Assembly (NCBI GenBank): GCA_947493945.1
Contig: CANLSR010000010.1
Span: 1 to 64,000 of the forward strand
DNA length: 64,000 nt
Direction of reading: 5' to 3'
DNA from: an uncultured bacterium
GTDB taxonomy: Bacteria; Bacteroidota; Rhodothermia; Rhodothermales; Rubricoccaceae
Positions 31,061-40,756 of the stretch are shown one piece after another. The stretch's first letter is position 1. Every line of letters starts with the position of its first letter. A program made the position numbers and the translations under genes. The notes below the pieces were generated by a model that saw nothing but the letters and a program-made list of their open reading frames with translations, was not told the origin of the DNA and searched no databases.

Positions 31061-33505
31061 ATGCCCTCGACCACCTTCGTCGCCCGCCGTCCGGAGCTGT
31101 TCTCGGCCCTCGTGCAGGTGGCCGAGATCGGCGGGCTCCACCTGGAGCCGCAGGCGCCGGTCCGCGTGACCGACCGCTACTACGACACCGACGCCGGCGA
31201 CCTGCTGCGCCGCGGGCTGGCGCTGCGCGTCCGCGAGCGGGGCGGGCGGCGGACGGTCGGGATGCGCGCCGTGGGCGGGGTGGAGGCGGACCTCCCGGCC
31301 GACGTCGTGATGGCGGGGTTCTCGGACGGCCGCACCGACCGGCTGGAGATGCTGCCGAGCGCCTTCGCGAGCGTGGTCCGCCGCGCCGCCTCCGGGGCCC
31401 CGCTGCTGCCGCTCCTCTCGCTCCGCCAGTACCGGACGCCGCGCGTGGCGCGCGACGGCGACGAGACGGTGGGCGTGCTGTCGTTCGACGTGGTGGTCTA
31501 CGAGGCGCCGGGCGCGCGCGAAGTCTCCAACGAGGTCGAGGTGGAGCTGCGCCGCGGCGACCTGCTGGCCCGGCTGGCGCCCGAGTTGGAGGCCCACGAC
31601 CTGGAGGCCGTCGCGCGGTCCACGTTCGAGCGGGCCATCCTGCGCCACACCCGGACGCTCGCTCAGCCGGTGCTCCTGCTGCCCGACGAGGTCGGCGAGT
31701 TGGAGCACCGGGCGGCCTCGGGGGCCACCCGAGAGCGGCGCCGGGCCAAGGCGGTGCTGCTGGACGCGCGCGGCTTCCGGCCGGACACCATCGCGGCCCA
31801 GACGGGCCTGAGCGTGGGGCGCGTGCGCCACTGGCGCCAGCGGTTCCGCGAGGTCCGGCTGGGCATGTTCGACCCGTCGCGTGCGGCGCTCGCCCGTCGC
31901 ACGGCGTCCCTCGACCGCCCCTCCGCAGCGTCGGCCGACGGCCCGCCGCCCGCCCCGACACCCCCCGCCTCGACGCCGATGGAACGGACCGCCGACTCCC
32001 CCCGCCGCCCGTCGTCCGCCCGGCCTCCTGTCCCGCCCGAGCCGCCCGCCCGAGCCCACGGGGGAGACGGGATGCCCGCCAACGGCGCGGCGGACGCCGT
32101 CGGGGCCGTCGACATGGCGGAGTTGCTGGAGCTGTTCAGCCCGCCCCCTCCGGACACGCCCCTTTTGGCCGACCTGCCGCTGCCCGACCTGGCGGAGGAC
32201 TACGACGACGACGCGGACGACGACGCGTTCGACCGGCTCGACGAGGAGCCCGGGGCCCCCGCCGCGCCGGTTCTCCGGCAGGCCCCCGCCGCCTCCACGC
32301 CGCACGCCTCGGGGGCGCGGCTGAACCCGTACCCGGTGGTGCTGGGGCCGGTCACGTTGGAGCGCACGTCCTCCGTGCGCGCGTCCTCCGTGCTGGAGGC
32401 CGACGCGGGCGTGACGGCGCAGGGGCTCGCGGCGGCATCCGGTGGCGCTGGGCTAGCGGCCGGGAGGGGTAGCCCGCCTGAGACCGTCGGTTCTCCACTG
32501 GGGCGGTCCTCGGATCCGTTTGCCGAGGTCGACCTGCGGAGGCTGCGACGAGACCGCGCCGCGGGCCCGCCGGCGGCTTCCCCGGAGCCGGCCGCCGAGC
32601 CCCGCGGTGCCCGGCCGGTGTTCGTCTGGTCCGCGCCGGACGGGCCGGGCCACCCGCCGTCCCGCCCGTCGTTCAGCGGAGGTACGCCGTTGTTGGAGGC
32701 GGCGCACCAGAGCCTGAGCCATCACCTGGGCCAGTTCGAGGACCGGGCCTCCCGCTTTCTCGGCTCCCGTGCGCCCTCCGACGCGCGGCGCCTGCTGATC
32801 GCGTCCCACGGCCTTCGGCTGACCGTCGAGACGTTCGGGCCGGTGATCCCACAGCACGCCGCCGGGCGGTTGATCGCCACCCTGCGCCCGCTCGTGAGAG
32901 ACCTGGGCGCGGGCCTGGACCACGCCCGCCGCGCCACGCTGGCGCCCCGGCCCGACGAGACGGCGCGCCTGGCGGCGGCCTCGCTCGCGTCAGCCGCGAC
33001 CCGGCTCGACAGCCACCGCCAGCACGACTGGAGCGCCTGGACGCACCGCCTGCTCGCCCACCTCCAGCGCCAGCGCGACCTCGGCCTGCGCACGGACGAC
33101 TGGGCCGCGCCGTCCCCCGACGACTTCGTGGGGGACCCCGGCGACGCGCCCACGCCGGCGCTCCTGCGCCACACGGTGGGCTCGGCGCTGTGGGCCCGCT
33201 TCGAGTCGATCCGTGCCTTCGAGGCCGACCTCGACGCGCTTACGCCCGACGCCGCCTCTCATCTGGCGGTCGCGCTCAGCTCGCTCCGGTTCGTTCTGAG
33301 GCTGGCGGAGAGCGCGTCTGGGCAAGCCGTGGCCGACCTGTCGGCGGCCCTGGACGGCGCCGAGCGCGAGGTGGTGCGCGCGCGCGACCGCACCGCCGGC
33401 CCTGTGCTGTCGGTCCAGGACGCGTCCGCCGTGGCCGAGGTGTGGTCCGAGATCACGGCTCCGCTGTTCAGAAAGCGGTTGGCTCGCGTTCTGGCTGCCA
33501 TCTGA
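31061..33505 (+). CDS. CYTH-HTH-CHAD fusion protein (814 aa)
   Basis: Three parts are visible. Residues 1-205 form a CYTH/triphosphate-tunnel domain (VTDRYYDTDAGDLLRRGLAL, VGVLSFDVVVYEAPG, SNEVEVELRRGDLLARLAPE), but the N-terminal ExExK signature is absent. Residues about 219-265 form a homeodomain-like helix-turn-helix (RRRAKAVLLDARGF, IAAQTGLSVGRVRHWRQRF), as in IS630-type regulators. A proline-rich disordered linker of about 270 residues follows. From about 540 comes a helical CHAD-like domain (HHLGQFEDRASRFLGS, ARRLLIASHGLRLTVETFGP) with few of the usual histidines. CYTH-CHAD pairs act on or bind polyphosphate; the inserted HTH suggests DNA binding. Its role is inferred. Confidence 0.75.
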   Translation: MPSTTFVARRPELFSALVQVAEIGGLHLEPQAPVRVTDRYYDTDAGDLLRRGLALRVRERGGRRTVGMRAVGGVEADLPADVVMAGFSDGRTDRLEMLPSAFASVVRRAASGAPLLPLLSLRQYRTPRVARDGDETVGVLSFDVVVYEAPGAREVSNEVEVELRRGDLLARLAPELEAHDLEAVARSTFERAILRHTRTLAQPVLLLPDEVGELEHRAASGATRERRRAKAVLLDARGFRPDTIAAQTGLSVGRVRHWRQRFREVRLGMFDPSRAALARRTASLDRPSAASADGPPPAPTPPASTPMERTADSPRRPSSARPPVPPEPPARAHGGDGMPANGAADAVGAVDMAELLELFSPPPPDTPLLADLPLPDLAEDYDDDADDDAFDRLDEEPGAPAAPVLRQAPAASTPHASGARLNPYPVVLGPVTLERTSSVRASSVLEADAGVTAQGLAAASGGAGLAAGRGSPPETVGSPLGRSSDPFAEVDLRRLRRDRAAGPPAASPEPAAEPRGARPVFVWSAPDGPGHPPSRPSFSGGTPLLEAAHQSLSHHLGQFEDRASRFLGSRAPSDARRLLIASHGLRLTVETFGPVIPQHAAGRLIATLRPLVRDLGAGLDHARRATLAPRPDETARLAAASLASAATRLDSHRQHDWSAWTHRLLAHLQRQRDLGLRTDDWAAPSPDDFVGDPGDAPTPALLRHTVGSALWARFESIRAFEADLDALTPDAASHLAVALSSLRFVLRLAESASGQAVADLSAALDGAEREVVRARDRTAGPVLSVQDASAVAEVWSEITAPLFRKRLARVLAAI

Positions 33506-33668
33506 CGCCGGGGTCGAGGGTGGCCGAGGAGGCCTCTGCTAGCTCCCGGCACCGGGCGGGCGCCGGCCCAGGTGCGGGCTGGCGTCGGTCGCCAGCGGGA
33601 CGGGGCGACATGGGCGCGCCCCGCCGGATCGGGTCCGGCGGGGCGCGCGAAGGCAGCCGCCGAGGCAG

Positions 33669-34235
33669 TCAGGCCGCCTGCATCGACTCGGAGACGGTCT
33701 CGATGATGGCCTGGTTAAAGGCCGGGAGGTCGTCCGGGTTGCGGCTGGTGATGAGCGTGAACGGGCCGTCGGTGTCCTTGACCACCTCCTGGTCGCGGAC
33801 GTCGGCGCCAGCGTTTTTGAGGTCGGTGCGGATGGACGTGTACGAGGTGAGGGTGCGGCCCTCGGCGAGCCCGGTCTCGGCCAGCAGCCAGGGCGCGTGG
33901 CAGATGGCCGCGATGGGCTTGCCGGCGTTCGCGAAGGCCTTGACAAAGTCGAGCGCGTCGTCGTCGGTGCGGAGCTTGTCGGGGTTGATCTGGCCGCCGG
34001 GCAGCACGAGCGCGGCGTAGTCGCCCGCGTCGGCGTCGCCCAAGGGGCGGTCGACCTCGACCGAGTCGCCCCAGTCGTCCTGGTCCCAGCCCTTGATGGA
34101 GCCGGACTCCGGCGAGACGACGTGGACCGTCGCGCCGGCGTCGCGCAGGGCCTGGAGAGGCTCCACCAACTCCGACTGCTCGAAGCCGTCGGTGGCGAGG
34201 ATGGCGATGTTCGTTCCGTTGAGAGTGTCAGACAT
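33669..34235 (-). CDS. DJ-1/PfpI family protein (188 aa)
   Basis: Type-1 glutamine amidotransferase-like protein of the PfpI/YhbO/YraA group. MSDTLNGTNIAILATDGFEQ contains E19 of the catalytic site, ALVLPGGQINPDKLRTDD follows, and the nucleophile elbow is PIAAICHAPWLLAE with C112-H113. LTSYTSIRTDLKNAGA and EVVKDTDGPFTLITSRNPDD are group-typical. Members have been called proteases, chaperones or deglycases; the true reaction is disputed. The ATG at 34235 is the only reasonable start. Confidence 0.92.
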   Translation of the reverse strand: MSDTLNGTNIAILATDGFEQSELVEPLQALRDAGATVHVVSPESGSIKGWDQDDWGDSVEVDRPLGDADAGDYAALVLPGGQINPDKLRTDDDALDFVKAFANAGKPIAAICHAPWLLAETGLAEGRTLTSYTSIRTDLKNAGADVRDQEVVKDTDGPFTLITSRNPDDLPAFNQAIIETVSESMQAA

Positions 34236-34416
34236 AGGGAGAGTAAAAGAGAGGGGAGGGGGTTCACCGGCTGGCGCGCGCGGTGTTTTCGTCTTGCCGT
34301 GAATCCGGCCGCCCCCGACGGCCCGCCGCGGCGCACGTCCCCGCGCAGGCGGGGAGCGGCCGCCGTCGGCAGACGGCCGATTCCTGGCGAGGGTAGCCGC
34401 CGAGCCCCGGCGCTGG

Positions 34417-34425
34417 TACCATTCG
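34417..34425 (+). promoter_or_regulatory. -7-like promoter box of the metalloprotease gene
   Basis: TACCATTCG, 21 bases before the GTG at 34447, is a weaker match to the window's TAnnTTTS pattern. Confidence 0.3.
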
Positions 34426-34446
34426 GCCGCCCTCCTCCCCACGACC

Positions 34447-36909
34447 GTGCGCTCACTCCTGATTCTCGCCCTCGCCGCCTTGGGCGGCTGCTCGCTCCTC
34501 CGCCCGCCCGCGGCGCCCTCCGCCGCGGCCAAGCCCGCCGCCAGCCCGGCGGCCGACGCCAAGCCCAAGCCCTACGGCGAGGTCGTGACCGACGCCGCGG
34601 TCTCGGAGCCGGGCCTGTTCACCGTCCACCGCGTCGGGGACACGCTGCTGTTCGAGATCCCGGACTCGCTGTTCAACCGCGACCTGCTCTCGGTCAGCCG
34701 CATCGCCCAGGTGCCGGCGGGGCTGGGCGGCTACCTCCCGGCCGGGACCAAGACGGCCGAGCAGGTGCTGCGGTGGGAGCGCGACGGCGACCGCGTGCGG
34801 CTGCGCACCCAGAGCTACACCGCCGTCGCCGACGAGGCGCTGCCCATCGCCCAGTCGGTCCGCGTCAACAACTTCCAGCCGGTGCTAGCGGCGTTCCCCG
34901 TCGCGGCCGTCTCGGCCGATAGCGGCGGCGTGGTGGTGGACGTGACGTCGCTCTACGCCACCGACGTGGCCGCGTTCTCCGGCCTGTCCGCGGCCCAGCG
35001 GGCTCAGTTCAAGGTGCGGAGTCTGGACACCGACCGCACGTTCATCGACGAGGCGCGGTCGTTCCCCGAGAACGTCAACGTGCGCCACACGCTGACCTAT
35101 AACGCCGCCGAGCCGCCCCAGGACGACGGGACCGGGACGGTCTCGATGCAGATGTACCAGTCGTTCGTGCTCCTCCCCGTCCGGCCGATGACGGCCCGGC
35201 TGGCGGACCCACGCGTGGGCTACTTCTCGGTCCGCCAGATCGACTACGGCCGCGACGACCAGAAGGCGGCCGAGCGGACCTACATCCGCCGCTGGCGGCT
35301 GGTCCCGTCCGACACGGCGGCCTACCTGCGCGGCGAACTCGTGCGCCCGGCGAAGCCCATCGTCTACACGCTCGACCCGGCCACGCCCCAGCGCTGGCGG
35401 CCCTACTTCTGCCAGGGCGTCGAGGACTGGAACCGGGCCTTCGAGGTCGCCGGGTTTAAGGACGCCGTCGAGTGCCGCCAGCCGCCGGCGCCGGGCGACT
35501 CGGCCCAGTTCGACCCCGAGGACGTCCGGTTCTCGACGGTCCGCTACGTGGCCTCGACCACGCGCAACGCGACCGGCCCGAGCGTCTCGGACCCGCGCTC
35601 AGGCGAGATCATCGAGTCGGACATCATCTGGTACCACAACCACATCCGGAGCTACCGGAACCGGCTGATGATCGAGACCGGCGCCGCCAACCCGGCCGCG
35701 CGGTCGCTCACCATCGACGAGGAACTGATTGGGGAGACCATGCGCCAGGTGATCGCGCATGAGATCGGCCACGCGCTCGGCCTGCCGCACAACATGGTCG
35801 CGTCGTCCGCCTTCCCGGTGGACAGCCTGCGCAGCCCGACGTTCACGAGCGAGTTCGGGGTCGCGCCGACGATCATGGACTACACGCGTCAGAACTACAT
35901 CGCCCAGCCCGGCGACGGCGTGACGCGGTTCGTCCGCCAGATCGGGCCGTACGACGACTACGTCATCAACTGGGGCTACCGCTGGTACCCGGACGTCCGC
36001 CAGCCCGACGACGAGAGCCGCCAGCTGGACGCGCTCATCGAGGCGCGCGCCGGCGACCCGATGTACCGCTTCTCGACGGGCTCCGGCGGCTACAACCCGG
36101 ACGCCCAGACCGAGGACATGGGCGACGATCCGGTGGCGGCGACCGGCTACGCCCTGGCCAACCTTCGGCGCGTCGTGCCCAACTTGCGCGCCTGGACGGC
36201 GACGCCGGGCGAGGGCTACGACGACCTGGACGAGCTCTACGGCGAGCTTTTGGGGATGTGGCGCCGCTACCAGGGCCACGTGGTCACGGTGATCGGCGGC
36301 GTGCGCGAGACGCCCAAGGCGAGCGACCAGCCGGGCGCGGTCTACCAGCCCGTGCCGCGCGCCGAGCAGGAGCGGGCGCTGGCGTTCCTCAACGAGACCG
36401 TGCTCCAGACGCCGACCTGGCTCTTGGACCCGGACCTGCTGCGCCGCATCCAGCCCGTCGGCGCTGTGGACCGGATCCGCCAGCTGCAAGTGGGCATCCT
36501 GGGCCAGATGCTCGACCCGATGCGGCTGGGCCGGCTGGTCGAGGCCCAAGCCGTGGACGGCGGCGGCTACCCGCTGGCGGCCTACATGGGCGACGTGCGG
36601 GAACACGTCTGGGCCGAGCTCGACGACCGCCAGCCGGCCGTGGACGTGTTCCGCCGCAACCTCCAGCGCGGATATCTGGAGCGGCTGGCGGCGCTGATGA
36701 CCGAGGACGAGCGCGAGCTGCCGTCCCAGGTGTCGCACTTGGGCGTCGACGTGAGCCAGTCGGACGTGCGGGCGTCGGCGCGCGGCACGCTCCGCCGCGT
36801 TCAGGACGACGCGCGCCGGGCGTTGTCTCGCGCCCAGGACGCCGCCACCCGCGACCACCTCGCCGACGTGGTCGCCCGCGTCGAGGACACGCTCGACCCC
36901 GGCCGGTGA
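34447..36909 (+). CDS. large zinc-dependent metalloprotease lipoprotein (820 aa)
   Basis: The signal peptide MRSLLILALAALGGC has Cys15 lipidated. After an Ala/Pro linker come the DUF5117/DUF5118-type N-terminal regions (LFEIPDSLFNRDLLSVSRIA, AEQVLRWERDGDRVRLRTQS) and then a metzincin-like active site: QVIAHEIGHALGLPHNMVAS, giving zinc ligands H438, H442, H448 and catalytic E439, with the Met-turn candidate PTIMDYTRQNY. The C-terminal third is helical. Related proteins are widespread in Bacteroidota; substrates are unknown, and the location is probably outer membrane. The start is the GTG at 34447. Confidence 0.87.
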   Translation: MRSLLILALAALGGCSLLRPPAAPSAAAKPAASPAADAKPKPYGEVVTDAAVSEPGLFTVHRVGDTLLFEIPDSLFNRDLLSVSRIAQVPAGLGGYLPAGTKTAEQVLRWERDGDRVRLRTQSYTAVADEALPIAQSVRVNNFQPVLAAFPVAAVSADSGGVVVDVTSLYATDVAAFSGLSAAQRAQFKVRSLDTDRTFIDEARSFPENVNVRHTLTYNAAEPPQDDGTGTVSMQMYQSFVLLPVRPMTARLADPRVGYFSVRQIDYGRDDQKAAERTYIRRWRLVPSDTAAYLRGELVRPAKPIVYTLDPATPQRWRPYFCQGVEDWNRAFEVAGFKDAVECRQPPAPGDSAQFDPEDVRFSTVRYVASTTRNATGPSVSDPRSGEIIESDIIWYHNHIRSYRNRLMIETGAANPAARSLTIDEELIGETMRQVIAHEIGHALGLPHNMVASSAFPVDSLRSPTFTSEFGVAPTIMDYTRQNYIAQPGDGVTRFVRQIGPYDDYVINWGYRWYPDVRQPDDESRQLDALIEARAGDPMYRFSTGSGGYNPDAQTEDMGDDPVAATGYALANLRRVVPNLRAWTATPGEGYDDLDELYGELLGMWRRYQGHVVTVIGGVRETPKASDQPGAVYQPVPRAEQERALAFLNETVLQTPTWLLDPDLLRRIQPVGAVDRIRQLQVGILGQMLDPMRLGRLVEAQAVDGGGYPLAAYMGDVREHVWAELDDRQPAVDVFRRNLQRGYLERLAALMTEDERELPSQVSHLGVDVSQSDVRASARGTLRRVQDDARRALSRAQDAATRDHLADVVARVEDTLDPGR

Positions 36910-36917
36910 CGCCGTTC

Positions 36918-36944
36918 CCGCTGGCGGACGGCCTCCGCCAGCGG
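36918..36944. terminator. bidirectional terminator-like palindrome (CCGCTGGCGGA family)
   Basis: CCGCTGGCGGA (36918-36928) is exactly inverted as TCCGCCAGCGG (36934-36944) with a CGGCC spacer, in the 43-base gap between convergent genes. Confidence 0.7.
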
Positions 36945-36952
36945 CGCGCGCG

Positions 36953-37642
36953 TCAGTCGCTGTAGTAGAGCGCCTTGTAGACGGCGCCGTAGGGGCCTTC
37001 GAGCGCCTTCGAGTTGACTGACCACGAGGGAGCGTTCTTGCCCTGGTACAGCGGAGGGTCCGGGGAGTAGCCGTAGTATGGATCGTACCCCAGGGCCGGC
37101 GGGGGCGAGGCAGAGTCGATCCCGAAGAACGAGGGGCCGGAGGACGAGCGCGCGTCCTCGACCGGGGCGCCGAGCGCACGCGTGAGCGCCGCAAGGACGT
37201 CCGGGTCGGCGCCGCGCTGGCGGACCACGAGCGGGCCGGCGACGAAGTACGACGCCGGCACGTTGGCGAGCGCGGAGTCGGGGCGGGCCGCCAGCGGCGC
37301 CGCGCCGATGGCGCCCTGGATGCGTTCGCCCTCGCCCTCCGCCTGCCGCCCGCTGTCGTAGACCAAGACGTCCACTTCGTCCCCGCGCACCAGGAAGTGC
37401 CGGCGCGTGCTGGCAGACTCGATGGCGTAGCGGACCGTCCACGTGAGGTCGCTCCACCCGTCGGCGCCCTCCGCCAATCCGGGCGGGAGGAGGGAGACGC
37501 CCAGCGGTTCGAGCGCGGCCGCCAGCCGGAAAGCCTCCGTCGGCGCCGGCTCGCTAGCAGCTGTGGAGTCTGACGTCGTGCGCTGGGCCGAGGTGCAGCC
37601 GGCGACGAGGACGAGGAGGGCAGCGACTGAAAGCCTGTGCAT
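36953..37642 (-). CDS. lipoprotein of unknown function (229 aa)
   Basis: The signal peptide MHRLSVAALLVLVAGC has Cys16 lipidated. A central alpha/beta region follows (AAALEPLGVSLLPPG, TRRHFLVRGDEVDVLVYDSG, ALANVPASYFVAGPLVVRQR, DVLAALTRALGAPV). The C-terminal tail is rich in Tyr, Pro and Gly (ALGYDPYYGYSPDPPLY). This composition suggests a surface or periplasmic protein. I recognise no family. The ATG at 37642 gives the signal peptide; longer frames upstream only add charged sequence. Confidence 0.65.
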   Translation of the reverse strand: MHRLSVAALLVLVAGCTSAQRTTSDSTAASEPAPTEAFRLAAALEPLGVSLLPPGLAEGADGWSDLTWTVRYAIESASTRRHFLVRGDEVDVLVYDSGRQAEGEGERIQGAIGAAPLAARPDSALANVPASYFVAGPLVVRQRGADPDVLAALTRALGAPVEDARSSSGPSFFGIDSASPPPALGYDPYYGYSPDPPLYQGKNAPSWSVNSKALEGPYGAVYKALYYSD

Positions 37643-37745
37643 AGCCGTCGGGGAAAGGTTCAGAAGTAAGCCAGAGAGGGCCGCCCGGGAGTAACGCATG
37701 GCCCGACATTTCCTGTTCGTCCTGGACACCGCCGCTCCAGTTTCC

Positions 37746-37770
37746 CGCTGGCGGACGCCGTCTGCCAGCG
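37746..37770 (-). terminator. CGCTGGC hairpin after the DUF3833-like gene
   Basis: CGCTGGC (37746-37752) pairs with GCCAGCG (37764-37770) nine bases beyond the stop at 37779. It is another copy of the recurrent element. Confidence 0.4.
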
Positions 37771-37778
37771 CGGCGGGA

Positions 37779-38321
37779 CTACCGGGCTTTCTCGATCCGC
37801 TCCGACAGGCGCGCGACCGGGACGCCTAGCACCTTGACGGTGAGGCGGTTGAGGGCCACGTCGCCGCCGGGCTGGAGCACCAGCCGCTGGTCGACGGTCG
37901 TGAAGGTGCCCGTGCGGTAGTGGATGCGGAGCTGGTTGCCGTCGACCATGGTCTCGACGGGCCCGGTCGCCTCGGTCAGCGTGCCGGTCCAGCGAGTGGG
38001 CGACTCGGGGCGCAGGGTCCACGTCCGGTCGTACGGCTCGTCGTCGCCGCGTTGGATGGTCTGGAGTAGACGCACCGACCCGTCGGGCTGGCGCGTCCCG
38101 ACGCTCTCGACGCGGACGGGCTCAGTGCCGCGCGCCCGGATCGACAGCTCGCCCTGGCCGCTGGAGCGGCCGACGAAGAACTCGGCCGGGTCGAACACCG
38201 GCGTCGGCGACGGCTCGCCCAGGGGCGGCCGGCTGGCGAGGCAGCCGCTTACGACCACCGCCAGCGAGGCGAGCGCGAGCAGGCGGGGCGCCTTCGGCCA
38301 CGGGTAGACGAGCGGGCTCAG
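37779..38321 (-). CDS. lipoprotein, DUF3833-like (180 aa)
   Basis: The lipobox AVVVSGC follows a hydrophobic stretch ([14 protein letters not shown]). The mature part has [59 protein letters not shown] and [18 protein letters not shown], a pattern like the DUF3833 lipocalin-like lipoproteins. No ATG, GTG or TTG precedes the signal peptide in frame. A CTG at 38321 overlaps the stop of a 25-codon ORF (CTGA) and is proposed as start, made by translational coupling. A sequencing error is the alternative. Confidence 0.6.
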   Translation of the reverse strand: MSPLVYPWPKAPRLLALASLAVVVSGCLASRPPLGEPSPTPVFDPAEFFVGRSSGQGELSIRARGTEPVRVESVGTRQPDGSVRLLQTIQRGDDEPYDRTWTLRPESPTRWTGTLTEATGPVETMVDGNQLRIHYRTGTFTTVDQRLVLQPGGDVALNRLTVKVLGVPVARLSERIEKAR

Positions 38322-38395
38322 ATCGGGAGGGCGACGGCGGCGAGGCCGACGAGGGCCAGGAGAGCGACGAATCGGAAGGGACGGAAGTGGGTCAT
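38318..38395 (-). CDS. 25-residue hydrophobic peptide, possible coupling ORF
   Basis: ATG at 38395 to TGA at 38318 encodes [20 protein letters not shown] followed by VALPI, a single hydrophobic helix. Its stop overlaps the only usable start of the DUF3833-like gene, suggesting a small membrane peptide or translational coupling. It is too short to assign by homology. Confidence 0.4.
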   Translation of the reverse strand: MTHFRPFRFVALLALVGLAAVALPI

Positions 38396-38468
38396 GGCAC
38401 CGGCAAAAAATGGTCTTCTCTTTACGGCCCCGCGCTCGTTCTGGTCCCGTCCGGCGGGGCCGAGGCGG

Positions 38469-38476
38469 TAGCTTCG
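38469..38476 (+). promoter_or_regulatory. -7-like promoter box of the pyrC operon
   Basis: TAGCTTCG lies 22 bases before the ATG at 38499. Confidence 0.35.
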
Positions 38477-38498
38477 GGGAGTCCCCTAGACCGCTCCT

Positions 38499-39788
38499 AT
38501 GGCCCTCGACGTCCTCCTGTCCGGCGGCACCGTGCTCGACGCCCGCACCGGCGAGTCCCGCCGCGCCGACGTGCTCATCCGCGACGGCCGCATCGCCCGG
38601 CTGGCGGAGTCGGTCGACGCGCCCGAGGGCGTCCGCGAGTGGGACGCGACGGGCCGGACGATCTCCCAGGGTTGGATGGACATGCACGTCCACTTCCGCG
38701 AGCCCGGCCAGGAGCACAAGGAGACCATCGAGACCGGCGCTCGGGCCGCGGCGTGGGGCGGGTTCACGGCCGTCGCGTGCATGCCCAACACGGACCCGCC
38801 CATCGCCACGCGCGACGTGGTCGAGTTCGTGCGCAAGCGCGGCGAGGGCCTGGCCGTCGACGTGTACCCCATCGGGACGGTCTCCAAGCGACGCGAGGGC
38901 GAGGAGCTGGCCGAGATGTCCGACATGGCCGAGGGCGGCGCCGTGGCGTTCTCCGACGACGGCTCGCCGGTCCAGCACGGCGGCCTGATGCGCCACGCGC
39001 TCGAGTACGCCCGGACGCTGGGCAAGCCGATCCTGGGCCACGAGGAGGACCTGACGCTGAACCCGCACGGCCACATGAACGAGGGCGCCGTGGCCACGCG
39101 CTTGGGCCTGCCCGGCATCCCGGGCCTGGCCGAGGAGGCCATGATCGCGCGCGACGCGCTGCTGGCGGAGTTCACCGGCGGCCACGTCCACGTGTGCCAC
39201 ATCTCGACGGCCCGGGCCGTCGACATCGTCCGCCAGTCGAAGGCGCGCGGCGTCCCGGTCACCGCCGAGGCGTGCCCGCACCACTGGGCCCTGACCGACG
39301 CCGCCGTGGAGGCGACCGGCTACGACACGCACACCAAGATGCACCCGCCGCTGCGCACCGCCGCCGACGTCGAGGCCATCAAGGCCGGGCTCGCCGACGG
39401 CACCATCGACGCGATCGCGACCGACCACGCGCCCCACGCGGGCTACGAGAAGGAGGTCGAGTTTACCGAGGCGCCGTTTGGGATCCTGGGGTTGGAAACG
39501 TGCTGGGGCCTGACGGTGCGCGACCTGGTCCGCCCCGGCGTGCTGACGCTGGCCCAGGCCGTCCACAAGCTGGCGGTGGCGCCGCGCGAGATCCTGGGGC
39601 TGGACGTGCCGGCGCTGGAAGAGGGCGCTCCAGCCAACCTGACCATCTTCGACGACTCGACGGAGTGGACGTTTGGGCGCGAGCACATCCACTCCAAGTC
39701 GCACAACACGCCGTTCGTCGGCGCGCCGATGGTGGGCCGGGCCTGGGCCATCGTCAACAAGGGCCAGTTGGTCGAGGCGGAGGGATGA
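38499..39788 (+). CDS. pyrC: dihydroorotase (429 aa)
   Basis: Zinc amidohydrolase making dihydroorotate from carbamoyl-aspartate in pyrimidine synthesis; type I by length and motifs. The HxH metal site is [19 protein letters not shown] (H63, H65). Substrate and metal segments follow: [62 protein letters not shown], and [14 protein letters not shown] with D309. ATG at 38499. Its stop overlaps the next gene by ATGA, forming a three-gene coupled operon. Confidence 0.93.
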   Translation: MALDVLLSGGTVLDARTGESRRADVLIRDGRIARLAESVDAPEGVREWDATGRTISQGWMDMHVHFREPGQEHKETIETGARAAAWGGFTAVACMPNTDPPIATRDVVEFVRKRGEGLAVDVYPIGTVSKRREGEELAEMSDMAEGGAVAFSDDGSPVQHGGLMRHALEYARTLGKPILGHEEDLTLNPHGHMNEGAVATRLGLPGIPGLAEEAMIARDALLAEFTGGHVHVCHISTARAVDIVRQSKARGVPVTAEACPHHWALTDAAVEATGYDTHTKMHPPLRTAADVEAIKAGLADGTIDAIATDHAPHAGYEKEVEFTEAPFGILGLETCWGLTVRDLVRPGVLTLAQAVHKLAVAPREILGLDVPALEEGAPANLTIFDDSTEWTFGREHIHSKSHNTPFVGAPMVGRAWAIVNKGQLVEAEG

Positions 39789-40134
39789 GCGCGTTCCCAG
39801 CGTCGGCGGGCGCGGCCTGGAGCGTGCTCGTGGTCAGCGGCGTCCTGGAGACCATCTGGGCCGTCGGGCTCCCCCGGACCGACGGGTTCACGCGGCTCGG
39901 CCCCAGCGCCGTGGTCGTGGCCGCGATGGCCGCCAGCGTCTACGGCTTGTCGCTCGCCGCACGCGTGCTCCCCATCGGCACGGCCTACGCCGTGTGGACC
40001 GGCATCGGGGCCGTCGGGGCGGTGGCGTACGGGATCGTCGCGCTGGGCGAGCCGCGGACGGCGGCCCGGTTGCTCTGCCTGGGCCTCATCCTCGCGGGCG
40101 TCGTCGGGCTGCGGATCGTCAGCGAGCCGGCGCC

Positions 40135-40138
<4 letters not shown>
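39785..40138 (+). CDS. gdx: SMR transporter, guanidinium exporter (Gdx/SugE) type (117 aa)
   Basis: Four-helix small multidrug resistance protein. [20 protein letters not shown] with essential E22, [18 protein letters not shown] and [20 protein letters not shown] match the SugE/Gdx subtype (the W in the first helix and the GFTRL loop), which exports guanidinium by proton exchange. Some SMR genes sit behind guanidine riboswitches; here none is seen and the gene is translationally coupled to pyrC (ATGA overlap). Confidence 0.9.
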
Positions 40139-40653
<515 letters not shown>

Positions 40654-40744
40654 CTCGGCGTAGAGTTCACGGGCCGCGCGGCGGCGGCCCGCCGAACGCC
40701 GCGGCCGCACGGCGGAGCCGGCTTGCAGCCGGCCGGCGACCGCC

Positions 40745-40752
40745 TATCTTGA
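40745..40752 (+). promoter_or_regulatory. -7-like box placed for a leaderless transcript
   Basis: TATCTTGA ends 4 bases before the ATG at 40757, so transcription would start at or just inside the first codon. Confidence 0.4.
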
Positions 40753-40756
40753 GCCC

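Noticed and set aside
38396-38498. Guanidine riboswitch for the gdx-containing operon
   Set aside because: The leader before pyrC is short and shows no ykkC-like structure or conserved motifs.
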